A stretch of 64,000 nt of DNA from Thermothielavioides terrestris NRRL 8126 (Eukaryota > Ascomycota > Sordariomycetes > Sordariales > Chaetomiaceae), in NCBI RefSeq assembly GCF_000226115.1, contig NC_016460.1:2790001-2854000 (forward strand). The letters are read 5' to 3'. Positions within the stretch are counted from its first letter, which is position 1. Every line of letters starts with the position of its first letter. The position numbers were made by a program, and so were the translations under genes. The notes beneath the pieces are model-generated. The model was not told where the DNA came from and did not search any database. It saw only the letters and a program-made list of their open reading frames with translations. This document shows positions 1 through 10,930 of this stretch, in pieces.

Positions 1-968
1 GGAAGATGCGCCTAGAGAAGTTCAGAGCCCAGAGCCTTGGCGGGGAAGAGGGTCGCGAAGAGACGCGCAAGAACGCGGGAGAGGGTGCGAGTCTGACGGG
101 TGTTCACGTTATTTCGATCGACTTGGGCGCTAAGTTAAGGCGCTTTAAGTTAGCGGGGCTGCTATCGTTGCTGGTTAGTTACCTAGGTAGGTAACAATGT
201 ATGTGCCTTACACAGTACGGATAGATACATAGAATACAGTCCTTGGATGCGTATGCACAGCGTTATATGCTACATATACCGAGTAAGGTAACAAGTAACG
301 TGAATGTGGTGCACTCTTGTTGTTGGCAAACCTCAAATAAGCAGGCATCAGATCGATGGCTGAGGTCAGATAGCCGCATAGCTGCATAGCTACCTATCGC
401 AGAGTAACTAAGGTAAGCTCTTAACGAAGCGTACGGCGCTCGGCCCGCGTAAATCCTCGCGGGTGGCCAGCTCCTCAGCCGAGAAGTGTTTGACATACCT
501 ACCCCGCCAGGCTTCGATTGCGGGGCATTTCAACAGTTCACTACTGCGTAGGGGCAATTAAGGTGCATCGGTTTTAACTGTCTCTGTTGCGGCAAGGCTC
601 TCATTATGCACATACCCGAATTGTCTAGGTCATAATTCATGCTGCGAAATATGCCTCTCAAACTGCTAATTCCCAGAACAGTAAAGGTACCTGATGAGTG
701 AGTGGCCTGGTATCTCCAAAGTGAGACGAGGCAGCTGCTGAGTTCCCGGATGCACTCCATCCCCACCCGGGCCGTCGTCGGCTAGTGACAGAAGTTGCAA
801 CGAGTTCCGGCTTTGTAAGCACATCATCTCACTGCTCATGAGCATTGTAAGCTCGAGACCCAGCCCGTCCGTCAAGAACCACCAGCTTGGCCGTCGGGAC
901 GGCCCTCGCTCAGGCTCGCCGCTATCGACGCCGCAGCATTCACGGTTGCAACAATCGGCGCCAGGAAA
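1..968. other. Intergenic, upstream of GSH2
   Basis: No supportable gene. Short ORFs occur on both strands but have no recognisable protein content. TAGGTA/TACCTA-type short repeats (around 178-196) are the only visible pattern. The part next to 969 presumably contains the GSH2 promoter and leader; no specific binding site could be assigned. Confidence 0.6.
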
Positions 969-2711
969 ATGGCTGCTCTCACAGGGGGTTTGTATCCCCC
1001 GGCGCTGGACGGCGCTCGGGAAAGGGAGAGGGACCGGCTGGTGCAGACGATCAAGGATTGGTCCATTGCCAACGGCCTTGCTGTGCGACCGCCGCCAGCC
1101 GTGGCCGGCAATGACGCCGAGGGCATTTTGGCCATGAGCGCGCCCGTCACCCTCTTTCCCAGTCCCTTCCCGAGGGCCTGCTTCGAGGAGGCCCGCGCCA
1201 TCCAGACCAAGTACAACGAGCTGTATGCCCGCATCAGCCAGGACGAGCGCTTTCTCAGCGGCATCGTCGAAGAGTGGGTCCGCTGCACGCCCCTTGTGCT
1301 CCTCTCGCGCCTTCGTCTGACCGAAGCAGAGTTGCTGGCGGCGATGAGTTCATTGCCAACCTGTGGAATGTTCATCTCCGAGTAAAAGAGGAGGGTTACG
1401 TCCAAGTACGGCTTCCGTCCCCAGCTTGCCCCAGGGGTTGGATGCGAGCTGACAGTCTCCTCCTACGTAGAACCTTGCGCTCGGGCTCTTCCGGTCCGAT
1501 TACATGGTTCATCAGGATGGCGGCAGCCTCCAGATCAAACAGGTCGAGTTCAACACCATCGCCTCGTCGTTCGCTGGTCTCTCGGCGAAGACGTCCTTGC
1601 TCCACAAGTATGGCGACCGCCCCGCTGGCGACCAACATCCTCCGCTGACAAACAGCAAAGACACCTGGCCAGAACCGAGTACCCCTTGCTGCAAGACCCC
1701 ATTCCGGAGCACGAGCTTGACCTCCCAACCAACGAGAGCGCCAAGGGCCTTGCAGCGGGCCTCAGCGCTGCCTTCGCCGCGTACGGCGAGTCCGCGCTCG
1801 GCCATCCAACGTGCGTGCTCTTTTTGGTCCAGGACGGCGAGCGCAACATCTTCGACCAGCGCCACCTCGAGTACGCCCTGCAGTCGTCTCAGCCAAAGCC
1901 CATCCCCGTCTTCCGCCTGCCCTTCTCCCAGATCCTCGCCCACACCACCATCGCCCCGTCCTCGCCCGGCCGCCAGCTCCTCTACCACCCTCCGCACAAC
2001 CCCGCCCTCACCTTCGAGGCCGCCGTCGTCTACCTGCGCGCCGGCTACGGCCCGTCCGACTACCCGTCGCCCTCAGCCTGGGAAGCGCGCTACCAGATCG
2101 AGCGCTCGGCCGCCATCGCCTGCCCCTCGGTGCTGACCCAGCTGGCGGGCATGAAGAAAGTGCAGCAGGTGCTCGCGGCCCCGGAGGCGGCCGCGGGCTC
2201 GTCGGCGGCGGCGGCGGCGCCCTCGGCGCTGCGGCGCTTCGTGCCGGACGAGGCCGCGCACGCGGCCATCGCAAAAACCTTCACCAACATCTACCCGCTC
2301 GACAGCGCGTCGGCGGCCGGGCGCGAGGCGCGCCGGCTGGCCACCGACCCCGCGGCGTGCCAGCGGTACGTCATGAAGCCGCAGCGCGAGGGCGGCGGCA
2401 ACAACGTGTACCGCGCCGCGATCCCGCGGCGGCTGGCCGAGATCCCCGAGGAGCACTGGGGCGCGTACATCCTGATGGAGATCATCGAGCCGCCGCCGGT
2501 GACCAACACGATCCTGCGGAACGGGCGGCTCGAGCACGGTGGCGTGATCTGCGAGCTGGGCGTGTACGGCGCGTGCCTGTGGGACAACGAGACGGGTAGG
2601 GTGCTGCACAACGAGGAGGCCGGGTATCTGCTGCGCACCAAGGGGGACCAGAGCGAGGAGGGCGGCGTGGCGGCCGGGTACGGGTGCATGGATTCTTGCC
2701 GGTTGGTTTGA
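969..2711 (+). CDS. GSH2: Glutathione synthetase (eukaryotic GSH2 type)
   Basis: Joins glycine to gamma-glutamylcysteine using ATP, the second step of glutathione synthesis, in the cytosol. Four exons fit: 969-1273, 1330-1405, 1471-1607 and 1673-2711, giving 518 residues in one continuous frame; the yeast enzyme has 491. Family blocks seen are DEFIANLW and VKEEGYVQ (exon 2), LGLFRSDYMVH (exon 3), and the ATP-grasp loop KPQREGGGNN at about residues 408-417. The C-terminal GGVAAGYG...DS block is also present. Branch-like CTGAC precedes each acceptor. An Ala-rich insertion near residues 225-240 looks lineage-specific. The third intron (1608-1672) is the least certain, because related proteins often carry a few more residues there. 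It is transcribed towards VPS45, with which it converges; the two stop codons are 284 bp apart. Confidence 0.93.
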
Positions 2712-2995
2712 GCATGGCATAGCATGGCCCTAGAGAGAGGAAAGGGGGCGGGTACATTACAAAACTTGCATAGAATAGTTAGCTAGAGCTTGCATGTGGC
2801 GGTTGCCTGACGTTTGTGGGTAGAGTGATACCTAGACATTGCGTTCGCTGGCCCCTGCTGCGCCACTGAAGTGTGTCCGGTAGGCCGCACGCCACGGTGA
2901 AGGGTGCAATCATCACGGGTCTTGGTCTTGTTCAATACATAAACCAAATTTCCATTCCCCTCTCAATTACCTACTCGCACTATGTCCCTCCCAGC

Positions 2996-4822
2996 TCATC
3001 GCCTCCTCCCTGCAGCGCCGCCGACCTCGGGCCAACTCCCGACCGCATCCTCCACCTCCTCCATAAACGTGGCCGCGTTATGCACCGTCGTGCCTCCCAA
3101 CACGATCCTCACCCCCGGCGTAGACGCGTTGATGCCCGCGACCATCTTGGCCTCCTCGTACGTGGCGCCGCCCACGATGAAGACCACCACGTCCTGCGGC
3201 TTGTCCCGCGTGGTCCCGCCGCCCTCGACGAACGGGTACTGGGTCTCGCGCAGCTTGCCCTTGACCAGCTGCTGCAGCGTCGTCTCCAGCAGCGGCGAGT
3301 GCTGCGTGTAGACGTTCTCGACGCCCTTGAGGCCCTTGAAGCGGGACCCGGCGGAGCTGAAAAGACCGGCCGACTCGAACAGCTCCGTGATGCCGCCGGT
3401 CGTGGCGGCGGACTGCTGGAGGGAGTGGTGGTAGGTGAGGAGCTTGGAGACCAGGGCTGCTTGGCGGGCGGGGACGCCGCCGGCTGCGGTGAGGAGGTCG
3501 GTGAGCATGGGGAGGGAGTTGGAAGGGTGTTTAGCGTAGCGGAGCGCGTAGAGGGCGACGAGGGAGACTTTGTTTTCGGGGGTGACGGAGGGTGATTGGA
3601 TCTGTTTTTGGATATTCTAGGGTTTCAAGTGAGTAAGAGGTCGCATTCGTGGAAGTAGAGGGTGAGGGGTGCTCAAGCATACCCTCAAATCTGCCGCGTG
3701 GTTCTCGTTGCAGGCTATGCTCTGCTCGAGTTCGCTCACTTCGAGAAGATTCTCGGCGCCAACCCGCCTGCTGAGCTCCGACACGAGCGTGACGTGTTTG
3801 CTCACGTTCCCCGAGAGCTTCCGGAATTCGGGATACTCTTCGATAAAGCGCTTCATGTCGGCTATCGACTCGATGTCGGCATTGCTCTTGGTCTTGGACT
3901 GGTACTGCTCGACGTAGTCCTTGATATTGCTTCCCAGATCGCCGAAGTTCAGGTACATGTTCTTCTTGAAGAAAGGGTCTTGATCCTGAGACAAGACAAT
4001 CTCCTTAAGCTCTGGCCGGATGTCGGGCACATTGCTGAGGTCGACCCTGCCGTTGTTGATGCCGAGCAGATGGTGCACCATGGCCTGGTACGTCCATTGC
4101 ATGAGCAGCGGCGTGATGGGGTCGCCTCTCCTGTCCAATATTAAGAGGATTGGGGGGGTGTCTGTCTTGCGGAAGTCAAAGAGCTGGTCCTCCTGGGTCA
4201 TGTAGTAGCGCACTTCGGAAGCCAGTTTCTTCGCCAGAGGGCTGGTCTTCTGGTACCTAATCAGCGGCTTCTTCTTGAGGCTGAGGAGGGCGGCGATGAC
4301 ACCCTCGGTGGCCCGCTGCAGCGAATCCGTGTTCCAGGTGTCCGGGTTGCCACTCCATATCCGGTGCATGGGCAATGACAAGTTGAGGGAGAACAGATCC
4401 GGATTGATGACGGCATAGTCGAGGAAGTGCTCTTGGACCAGCTTGACCACCTCATGGTCATCTGCCTCGGCCAGGCGCTCCAGGGTCGACTTCTTGACCA
4501 CGTTGCTGAAGAACAGATGGTACTCGCCGTATTTGGGCTCGCGCAGCTCGTCGATGAGCAGGCCGATAGTGTCAGGGTGCGGCCGCACAAAGCACAGACA
4601 GCGCAGATGGCGCATCTTCTCGCGGTTCGGGTTGTCGAGGCGGTCCATGAGGTAGACTTCGTGGTTGAGCAGGGCCGACTGCGTGACGGCGGTTGAGATG
4701 AAGGGCAACGTCTCCCTGTCCAGCAGCAAGATCTTCATCTTGGCCGACGGCGCACCCGTGGCGCTGTCGCCGGCCGACACCATCTTGGTGACATAGCCGG
4801 CCGCCGCCTGCACAATGTCCAT
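2996..4822 (-). CDS. VPS45: Vps45, Sec1/Munc18-family protein
   Basis: SM protein that binds syntaxin-type SNAREs to drive Golgi-to-endosome/vacuole vesicle fusion. There are two exons, 4822-3683 and 3616-2996, giving 586 residues (yeast 577). The single 66-bp intron is phase 0 and joins the block ...NHAADLR to NIQKQIQSPSVTPENK. Seen in the sequence are KMKILLLDRET near the N-terminus, PKYGEYHLFFSN, and ILDRRGDPITPLLMQWTYQ in the middle, all SM-family landmarks of the Vps45 branch. I start at MDIVQ (4822); an in-frame upstream ATG at 4864 would add 14 residues that do not look conserved. It is head to head with MMM1, 529 bp apart. Confidence 0.95.
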
Positions 4823-5351
4823 TGTTTCTGTATTTGGGTGCGGAAACCGAAGCAACGAGATCAACGCATGAATTCAATGCTCTGTGGTGAACCGCGCGAA
4901 CTCCTACGCATCGTGGAAAAGGCCTGTCGGCATCTCGAGAAGCAGCAGATATCCCGATGCTCTCGGAGCCAGCAGATCACTGGTAATCTCGAGTCTCCCG
5001 TGGCCTGGGATTGTGTGGCTGTGACCCGGTGTTGGGGCGGCAATGGAGGCTAAGGTACGGAAGACTGGTGGCCTGTGTTACCAGGTACTTTGATAGTTGG
5101 CTGTTACCAAGATGCTGCCAGGAAGGCCTGCCCTGCGCGTTACCTGCCAAGAGAGCTGTCCCACTCAAGCTTCAGGGGGCCAGGGTGTTACGCTCGGCAC
5201 GGGCAAGCATTGCAAGTACACCGATAAGATAAGACATGGGGAGCTTGTCTGCCGGTTTCTCCTTCCATCGCAAACGTCACTCCTCCAAACCGCTCCAAAG
5301 GACGATGCAACCCGGCCACGGACCTGCTCCATCAACTTGATCCCCAAAACA
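4823..5351. promoter_or_regulatory. Shared divergent upstream region VPS45/MMM1
   Basis: The two start codons face away from each other across 529 bp, so both promoters must lie here. No TATA-like or other assignable factor site stands out, and no ORF looks genuine. Confidence 0.5.
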
Positions 5352-6681
5352 ATGGCACAAGATGCCTGTCCAGTCAAACCCGAGCCGACGTAAGTTCTGT
5401 GGCGTGGTCTCCATGCGATGATTCAAAGTCTAGCCAGCTGCTAACGGCGAGTCGTCGTGCCCCAGACTGTCCTTCACGCAGGGCTTCATCTTGGGCCAGC
5501 TGTCGATCGTGCTGCTGCTCGCCGCCTTTATAAAGTTTTTCATCTTTGGGGACCCTCCTTCACCCGAGGCCACCGCGTCCCTGCGCGCCACCGAGCGACG
5601 GTCGCGGACACTCGCCCACAAGAAATCACTCCTGAGCTTGCGCGAGTCTCACAGCCGGCAGGCTGGCCAGCAGCCCGCTTTGAGCAAGAAGAAGTCGAGC
5701 ATCCTGCGTCCGAGCCCACCGCCCCTGACTATCGGATCCATCCTCGACAAGACGTACTACAAGGTGGACAGCCATCAGCCGGAAAGCCTGGACTGGTTCA
5801 ATGTGCTGGTGGCCCAGACGATTGCGCAGTTCCGCAGCGACGCCCAGCACGACGATGCCATCCTCACCTCGCTCACGAAAGCGCTCAACGGGGCAAGCCG
5901 ACCCGATTTCGTGGACGAGATCCGCGTGACTGAGTTGAGTCTGGGCGAAGACTTCCCCATCTTCAGCAATTGCCGCATCATCCCCGTGGACGAGGATGGC
6001 CTCGACTTGACGTCGGGTAAGGCCTTCGACGCGAACATGGCCACAAGGGAAGGCGCACGGCTCCAGGCTAGGATGGATGTCGACCTGAGCGACATGATCA
6101 CGCTGGCCGTTGAGACGAAGCTGCTTCTGAATTACCCCAAGCGGCTCAGCGCCGTGCTGCCCGTGGCGCTGGCGGTGTCGGTTGTCCGGTTCAGCGGCAC
6201 GCTATCCATATCCTTCGTCCCGAGCAACCCATCCGAGAACACGCCCACGAAGATGACATTCACGTTTCTGGACGATTACAGGCTGGACTTTTCCATCCGC
6301 AGCCTGCTGGGGAGCCGATCGAGGTTGCAGGACGTGCCCAAGATCGCCCAGCTTGTCGAGGCCCGCCTCCATCGTTGGTTCGACGAACGTTGCGTGGAAC
6401 CTAGGTTTCAAGAAATTGCCCTGCCCAGCATGTGGCCTCGGAAGAAGAATACCCGGGGCGGCGAAGACGATGTGGAACGGTCCATGACCAAGTCAAAGGG
6501 CCTGGACATCGCCAAGGACCTGCGAGCCGAGGCCAGGAAAGAAGTTGAGGCGGAGGCGGATGCGCGGGCTGACAGGGTTAACGAATCGCTGAGGCTTCGA
6601 CGCCGGCCTCGAGCCGAAGATGTATTCTCAGTGTCCGGATCCATGCCTGGAACTATGCCCAACCTAGACATCCCAACATGA
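5352..6681 (+). CDS. MMM1: Mmm1, ER-anchored subunit of the ERMES complex
   Basis: ER membrane subunit of the ER-mitochondria encounter structure (with Mdm10, Mdm12 and Mdm34), which tethers the organelles and moves phospholipid through its SMP domain. Exons 5352-5389 and 5466-6681 give 417 residues. The 38-nt first exon encodes [12 protein letters not shown] and part of the next codon; a 76-bp intron with a GCTAAC branch follows. The N-terminal signature [13 protein letters not shown] leads into one membrane span (about residues 20-41). A low-complexity linker follows, then the SMP domain (about 120-345, with [16 protein letters not shown] at its start), then a charged tail. The coding start lies before the intron, so an ORF-only model would begin 34 residues late at an internal methionine. 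Confidence 0.95.
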
Positions 6682-7721
6682 GGTGTCGATGCAAGGGGAA
6701 TGGAGCCAAAAGGGGCCCTCGCGACTTTCCAGGCATGCTAGGGGGTGGCCTGCTTAGTTGGCCTCCGGCCAGCCGCCAACGCCTTCCCAATTGAAGGGGC
6801 GGCTGGGCCTCGCTAACACCCTATCCGCAGCGGTACACCACTGACTTTTGTCGTGCCTTGGGTAAAAAGGACAGGCACGCAACACCGTTACGCTCATGAC
6901 GGGGCAAGTAGGCTGAAGCAGCACAATCTATCTTGCCTTGTCCGGGGTATTGGGCATCGTGTGCGGAGTCTCGGAAGCAGCCCGATCGATACTGGCGAAG
7001 CGAGACGTGAAGCGCAAAACAGTTGTCGATATACGGAGCTATCACAATGCTCTTTCATCGACTTCTCTGAGGGCGCAGGCCGACCAGATAGGCAGTCAAC
7101 CACGCTGCCGAAGGAAGTTCGCTTGGTGGTCGGCGTCACGTTCATCCATGCTGCTAAGTGAAGGCACTGTGGTAGGAGTCTGTATCGACTGAGACACTGA
7201 GTGGATCCCAAAAAGACTTCCCTGCCGCACCCGACTCAACATGGACTCGGGAGCAGTGGGGCTGAAATCAGAAGCACATGCCAGGTGCCTAATGCCAAGA
7301 ATGGAATAGTGCACGGATGTGCTGGTGATGTCACGGGAGAGGCCCCTGTCACCTGGCCAATTTCTCGGCTCACCACCACAGCTTCAGGAGTGACAAGAGC
7401 TGCTCCTCCTCTAGGTGGGTGCGGTGAACGAGCGCCAGGCGGCCCGGCCGGGTTGAGCTTACCTTTGAGTTACGTGTTTTTATTCAGATATTCCACTGTT
7501 CAGCTTGTTGCCAGATTTAATTCGAAGCAAAATCTGCTGGTTTCCTCTCCGGCGAGGCTCTTCGACAAACCGACGATCCAAAGACCGTGAAGTCCAGATC
7601 CCGCTGCGCGAGCGCATGTCCAAGTCCGGGTAGACGATATAACACAGCCGCCAAGTCACCTTCGAACTACGAAACACACTGGCGGTCCTGCAACTCTGAC
7701 GTCTCTGGGTCTCGCTTGAAG
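6682..7721. other. Intergenic MMM1-ALE1
   Basis: About 1 kb between two genes transcribed in the same direction. It holds the MMM1 3' region and the ALE1 promoter and leader. Small ORFs here show no family resemblance and overlap each other in several frames. I see nothing else. Confidence 0.55.
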
Positions 7722-9736
7722 ATGATACCCTTTATACACCGGCGTATGGGAACGAGACTGTTGTGTTTGCTCTCTGGCAGTTTGGGTCCGTTGGCTGACG
7801 CTGTTGCTCGTCGCAGCGTTCGTTTACTTGGCCGATCAAATCGGCGCTGGTCCCGATGAACGTAGGCTGTTTTTTGTTTTTTCTTCGGTGCTAGAACTGA
7901 ACGCATCATCAGGACTTTGTCCGGAACAAGCTGACAGATCTGTGCATAATTTTTTAGTCAAGCTCATCTTCTCCCTCCTCCTGTCCTACCCTCTTGCCGG
8001 AATCTTGAAACGAGTTCCCGACGCCCGGCCTGCGTACAAGAACTTGTTCTCGCTCGGGTGTGTTTCGCTGCCTCGAGCTGGTCGACGAACGGCACACAGC
8101 CGCAACTGACGCGCGCTTCCATTCCAGCATCTCCATCTTCTACCTCGTCGGCCTCTTCGACCTGTGGGATGGCCTCCGTACGATGCTCATATCGGCGGCT
8201 GGGGCCTACGCCATCGCCAAGTTCTTGCGCGGCTCCCCGTACATGCCATGGGTCGGCTTTGTCTTCCTGATGGGCCACATGAGCGTGAACCACATCGCCC
8301 GCCAGGCCGCCAACAATCCGTCCACGGTGGATATCACAGGCGCTCAGATGGTTCTGGTCATGAAGCTGAACGCCTTCTGTTGGAACGTGGCAGATGGCCT
8401 ATTGCCCGAAGCCGAGCTGTCCGACCTGCAGAAGAACCGCCGCCTCACGGAGCTGCCGAACCTGCTCGACTATGCCGGCTTCGTCTTCTTCTTCCCCAGC
8501 ATGATGGTGGGCCCGGCCTTTGATTTTGCCGAGTACCGTCGCTGGCTCGACACCACCATGTTCGAGGTGCCCGCCGATGTCGATCCAGCCAAGAGACCGC
8601 CGACGAGGCGCAAGCGCAAGATCCCCCGCAGTGGCACCCCTGCCATGGTGAAGCTCGTCGCCGGCCTGCTGTGGATTTTCGCGTTTCTCAAGCTGTCCGC
8701 CTACTTTGATTACCCCGTTCTGCTCGAGGACAGCTTCCTCGATTACAGCTTCCTCCGCCGTGTGTTCATCCTGCATATGGTCGGCTTCACGGCACGCACC
8801 AAGTATTACGGCGTCTGGATGATGTCCGAAGGCGCCTGCATCCTCGCTGGCTTAGGGTACAACGGCGTAGACGCCGCGACAGGCAAGGTCTCGTGGGATC
8901 GCCTGCAAAACATCGACCCATGGGGCGTCGAGCTTGCGCAGAACACACGCGGCTACCTCGAGGCCTGGAACATCAACACCAACAAGTGGCTCCGAAACTA
9001 CGTCTACTTGCGCGTGACACCCCGCGGCAAGAAGCCGGGCTTCCGCGCCAGCCTGGCCACGTTCACCACCTCCGCCTTCTGGCATGGCTTCTACCCCGGA
9101 TACTACCTCTCCTTCGTCCTGGCGTCCTTCATCCAGACCGTCGCCAAGAGTAAGCCCCCGGCCGCTCCCTCCGTCTTTCATCGTGCCATTTTGCTCTGAC
9201 CACAAACGACACCAGACATGCGCCGCAACTTCCGCCCCTTCTTCCTCGACCCCAAAACCGGCGCCCCTCTCCCCTCCAAGAAGTACTACGACCTCGCGTC
9301 CTGGCTGACGACTCAGCTGACCTTCTCCTTCGCCGCGGCGCCCTTCCTGATCCTCTCCCTCTCCGGCTCGCTGCAGGTCTGGGCGCGCGTCTACTTCTAC
9401 GGCGTCCTGGGCACGGCCGCGCTGATGGCCTTCTTTGCTTCCCCCGCCCGCGGCGCTCTGAAGAGGGAGCTGGAGAAGAGGAGCGCCAAGGCCGGCGTCG
9501 GCGCGAAAGCCGCTGTGGCCGTGGATGGGGCGGCGGTTGCTGCTACTGCTCCTGCTGCTGCTGGTGGTGGTGGTGGTAAACTGCGGCCTGGGGCGGAGCA
9601 GCACATCGGCCGCTCGGCGAGCTCGGACAGCTTGGCGTCGCGCGAGCCGGTCATGGGCATCACGCAGGATCTAGAGAGGGAGTTTGATGATGCCATGAGT
9701 GAGATCCGGGATTTTGAGGCCAGGCGGAGACGCTGA
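7722..9736 (+). CDS. ALE1: Lysophospholipid acyltransferase, MBOAT family (Ale1/Slc4 type)
   Basis: Multispan ER enzyme that re-acylates lysophospholipids (Lands cycle) from acyl-CoA. Five exons fit: 7722-7743, 7817-7861, 7958-8057, 8128-9149 and 9216-9736, for 569 residues. The first three exons total only 167 nt; joined, they give MIPFIHRPFVYLADQIG then DELKLIFSLLLSYPLAG, the expected Ale1 N-terminus. Other blocks are FYLVGLFDLWDG, GHMSVNHI, ITGAQMVLVMKL and the MBOAT segment NINTNKWLRNYVYLRV. The presumed catalytic histidine lies in SAFWHGFYPGYY (about H375). The C-terminal ~90 residues are charged, with a Gly run and an Ala-rich stretch, likely cytosolic. Every intron has CTGAC or a close match near its acceptor, except the last, where it is less clear. 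Confidence 0.94.
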
Positions 9737-10930
9737 TGTGAGACGGGGAGTGGCGCCCCCTCCGTGTTGAGGAAGAGCTGGGGGAGGGAGGTGGGCATGG
9801 GGCATATATCTACCTCTACATTGCGAGGTGCTTGAGCACACAGATGTACTTTTACATACCGCGATAGTTTCGCTATATATAGAACACCTACAGAGTTATT
9901 GCTTCCATCATGGACGGCGATAATATACTTGCACTGACAGTCACATTCTAAATGCCTTCTTGTAACTTCGTAAAAAGCCGCAGTCCACCGCTTCCAACAG
10001 CACATTAATGACATGACTGTTGGCAGGGAGAGCGGGTAAGGCAGTAAGTAAGAAAACTAGTTTAGACACTAAGTGTAAAGAGAGAGCCGGGGTCTCATGT
10101 CAAGCCGTAACTTCTCCCATCTATATATCATCATCATGTAGCTGTGAAGTTTTTGGCTTTCCTTCCATGACAGATACCCAAGAAAACAAGAAAAGGATGG
10201 AAGTGGCTGGGTAAGTAACGGAAGCCACCACACCCACGCGACAAGAAGAAAGACCGCGTGGCGACGGATGTCCCGCCACGGAAACATAAAGCAACAGCGT
10301 CCCGCACACCGATTTGTCGGTGATGGGAAAAGAAATTCATACCACCAAAACCACAAATCAACGGGGTATCGCGCGGATTCCTCCCCCCCAAAAAAAACTG
10401 AACCCTAAACTGAAGAAATCAGAAAACATTCATCTCGTCCGTCCAAAGACAACGCTCCCGTCGTGATCCCGTGGTGTGGTTGGCGACAAGCGTCTTCAAG
10501 CCGAGCAGCGAGCGTCCTCGAACATGGCGGCGTAAACCAAGTAATAACGATACAGGTAATACAAGGCGGGCGAAGAAGAAGCGAAAAGAAACCGTGTCGT
10601 TTGCTGAGTTGGCAATCAGTCCCCGCAGTGATCGCGGGAAGAGCGAGGGGAAGAAAAAAGAAGGTCGACCGTCGGTGGAGTCGTAATGCCTATGGCCGCG
10701 TTGGGGGCGTAAGGCGCGATGCAGAGTCCAGTTGCAGAGAGAATCCCGAAAAGGAGACCGTCAGCCGTGGGAGGAAGTTCCCGTCGTGGGATGCGTCGTA
10801 AGGGTCGTAGTTTGGCAATATACACTGGAGAGAAAGAGATCGAATGCTGTGGACGGCGTGGATGGACTTGGACGAATGGTGCGTGTGACGTGCGGACAGG
10901 CCGATGATGCCGGTCAGGCGATCAACAGTA
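9737..10930. other. Intergenic between convergent genes
   Basis: 3' regions of ALE1 and of the Ser-rich gene facing it. It is AT-richer than the flanking exons, with a C-run followed by an A-run near 10383-10397. No supportable gene. Confidence 0.55.

Noticed and set aside
2073..2720. Long antisense frames over GSH2 exon 4
   Set aside because: GC-rich third positions create long antisense frames. The sense strand encodes a complete conserved enzyme.
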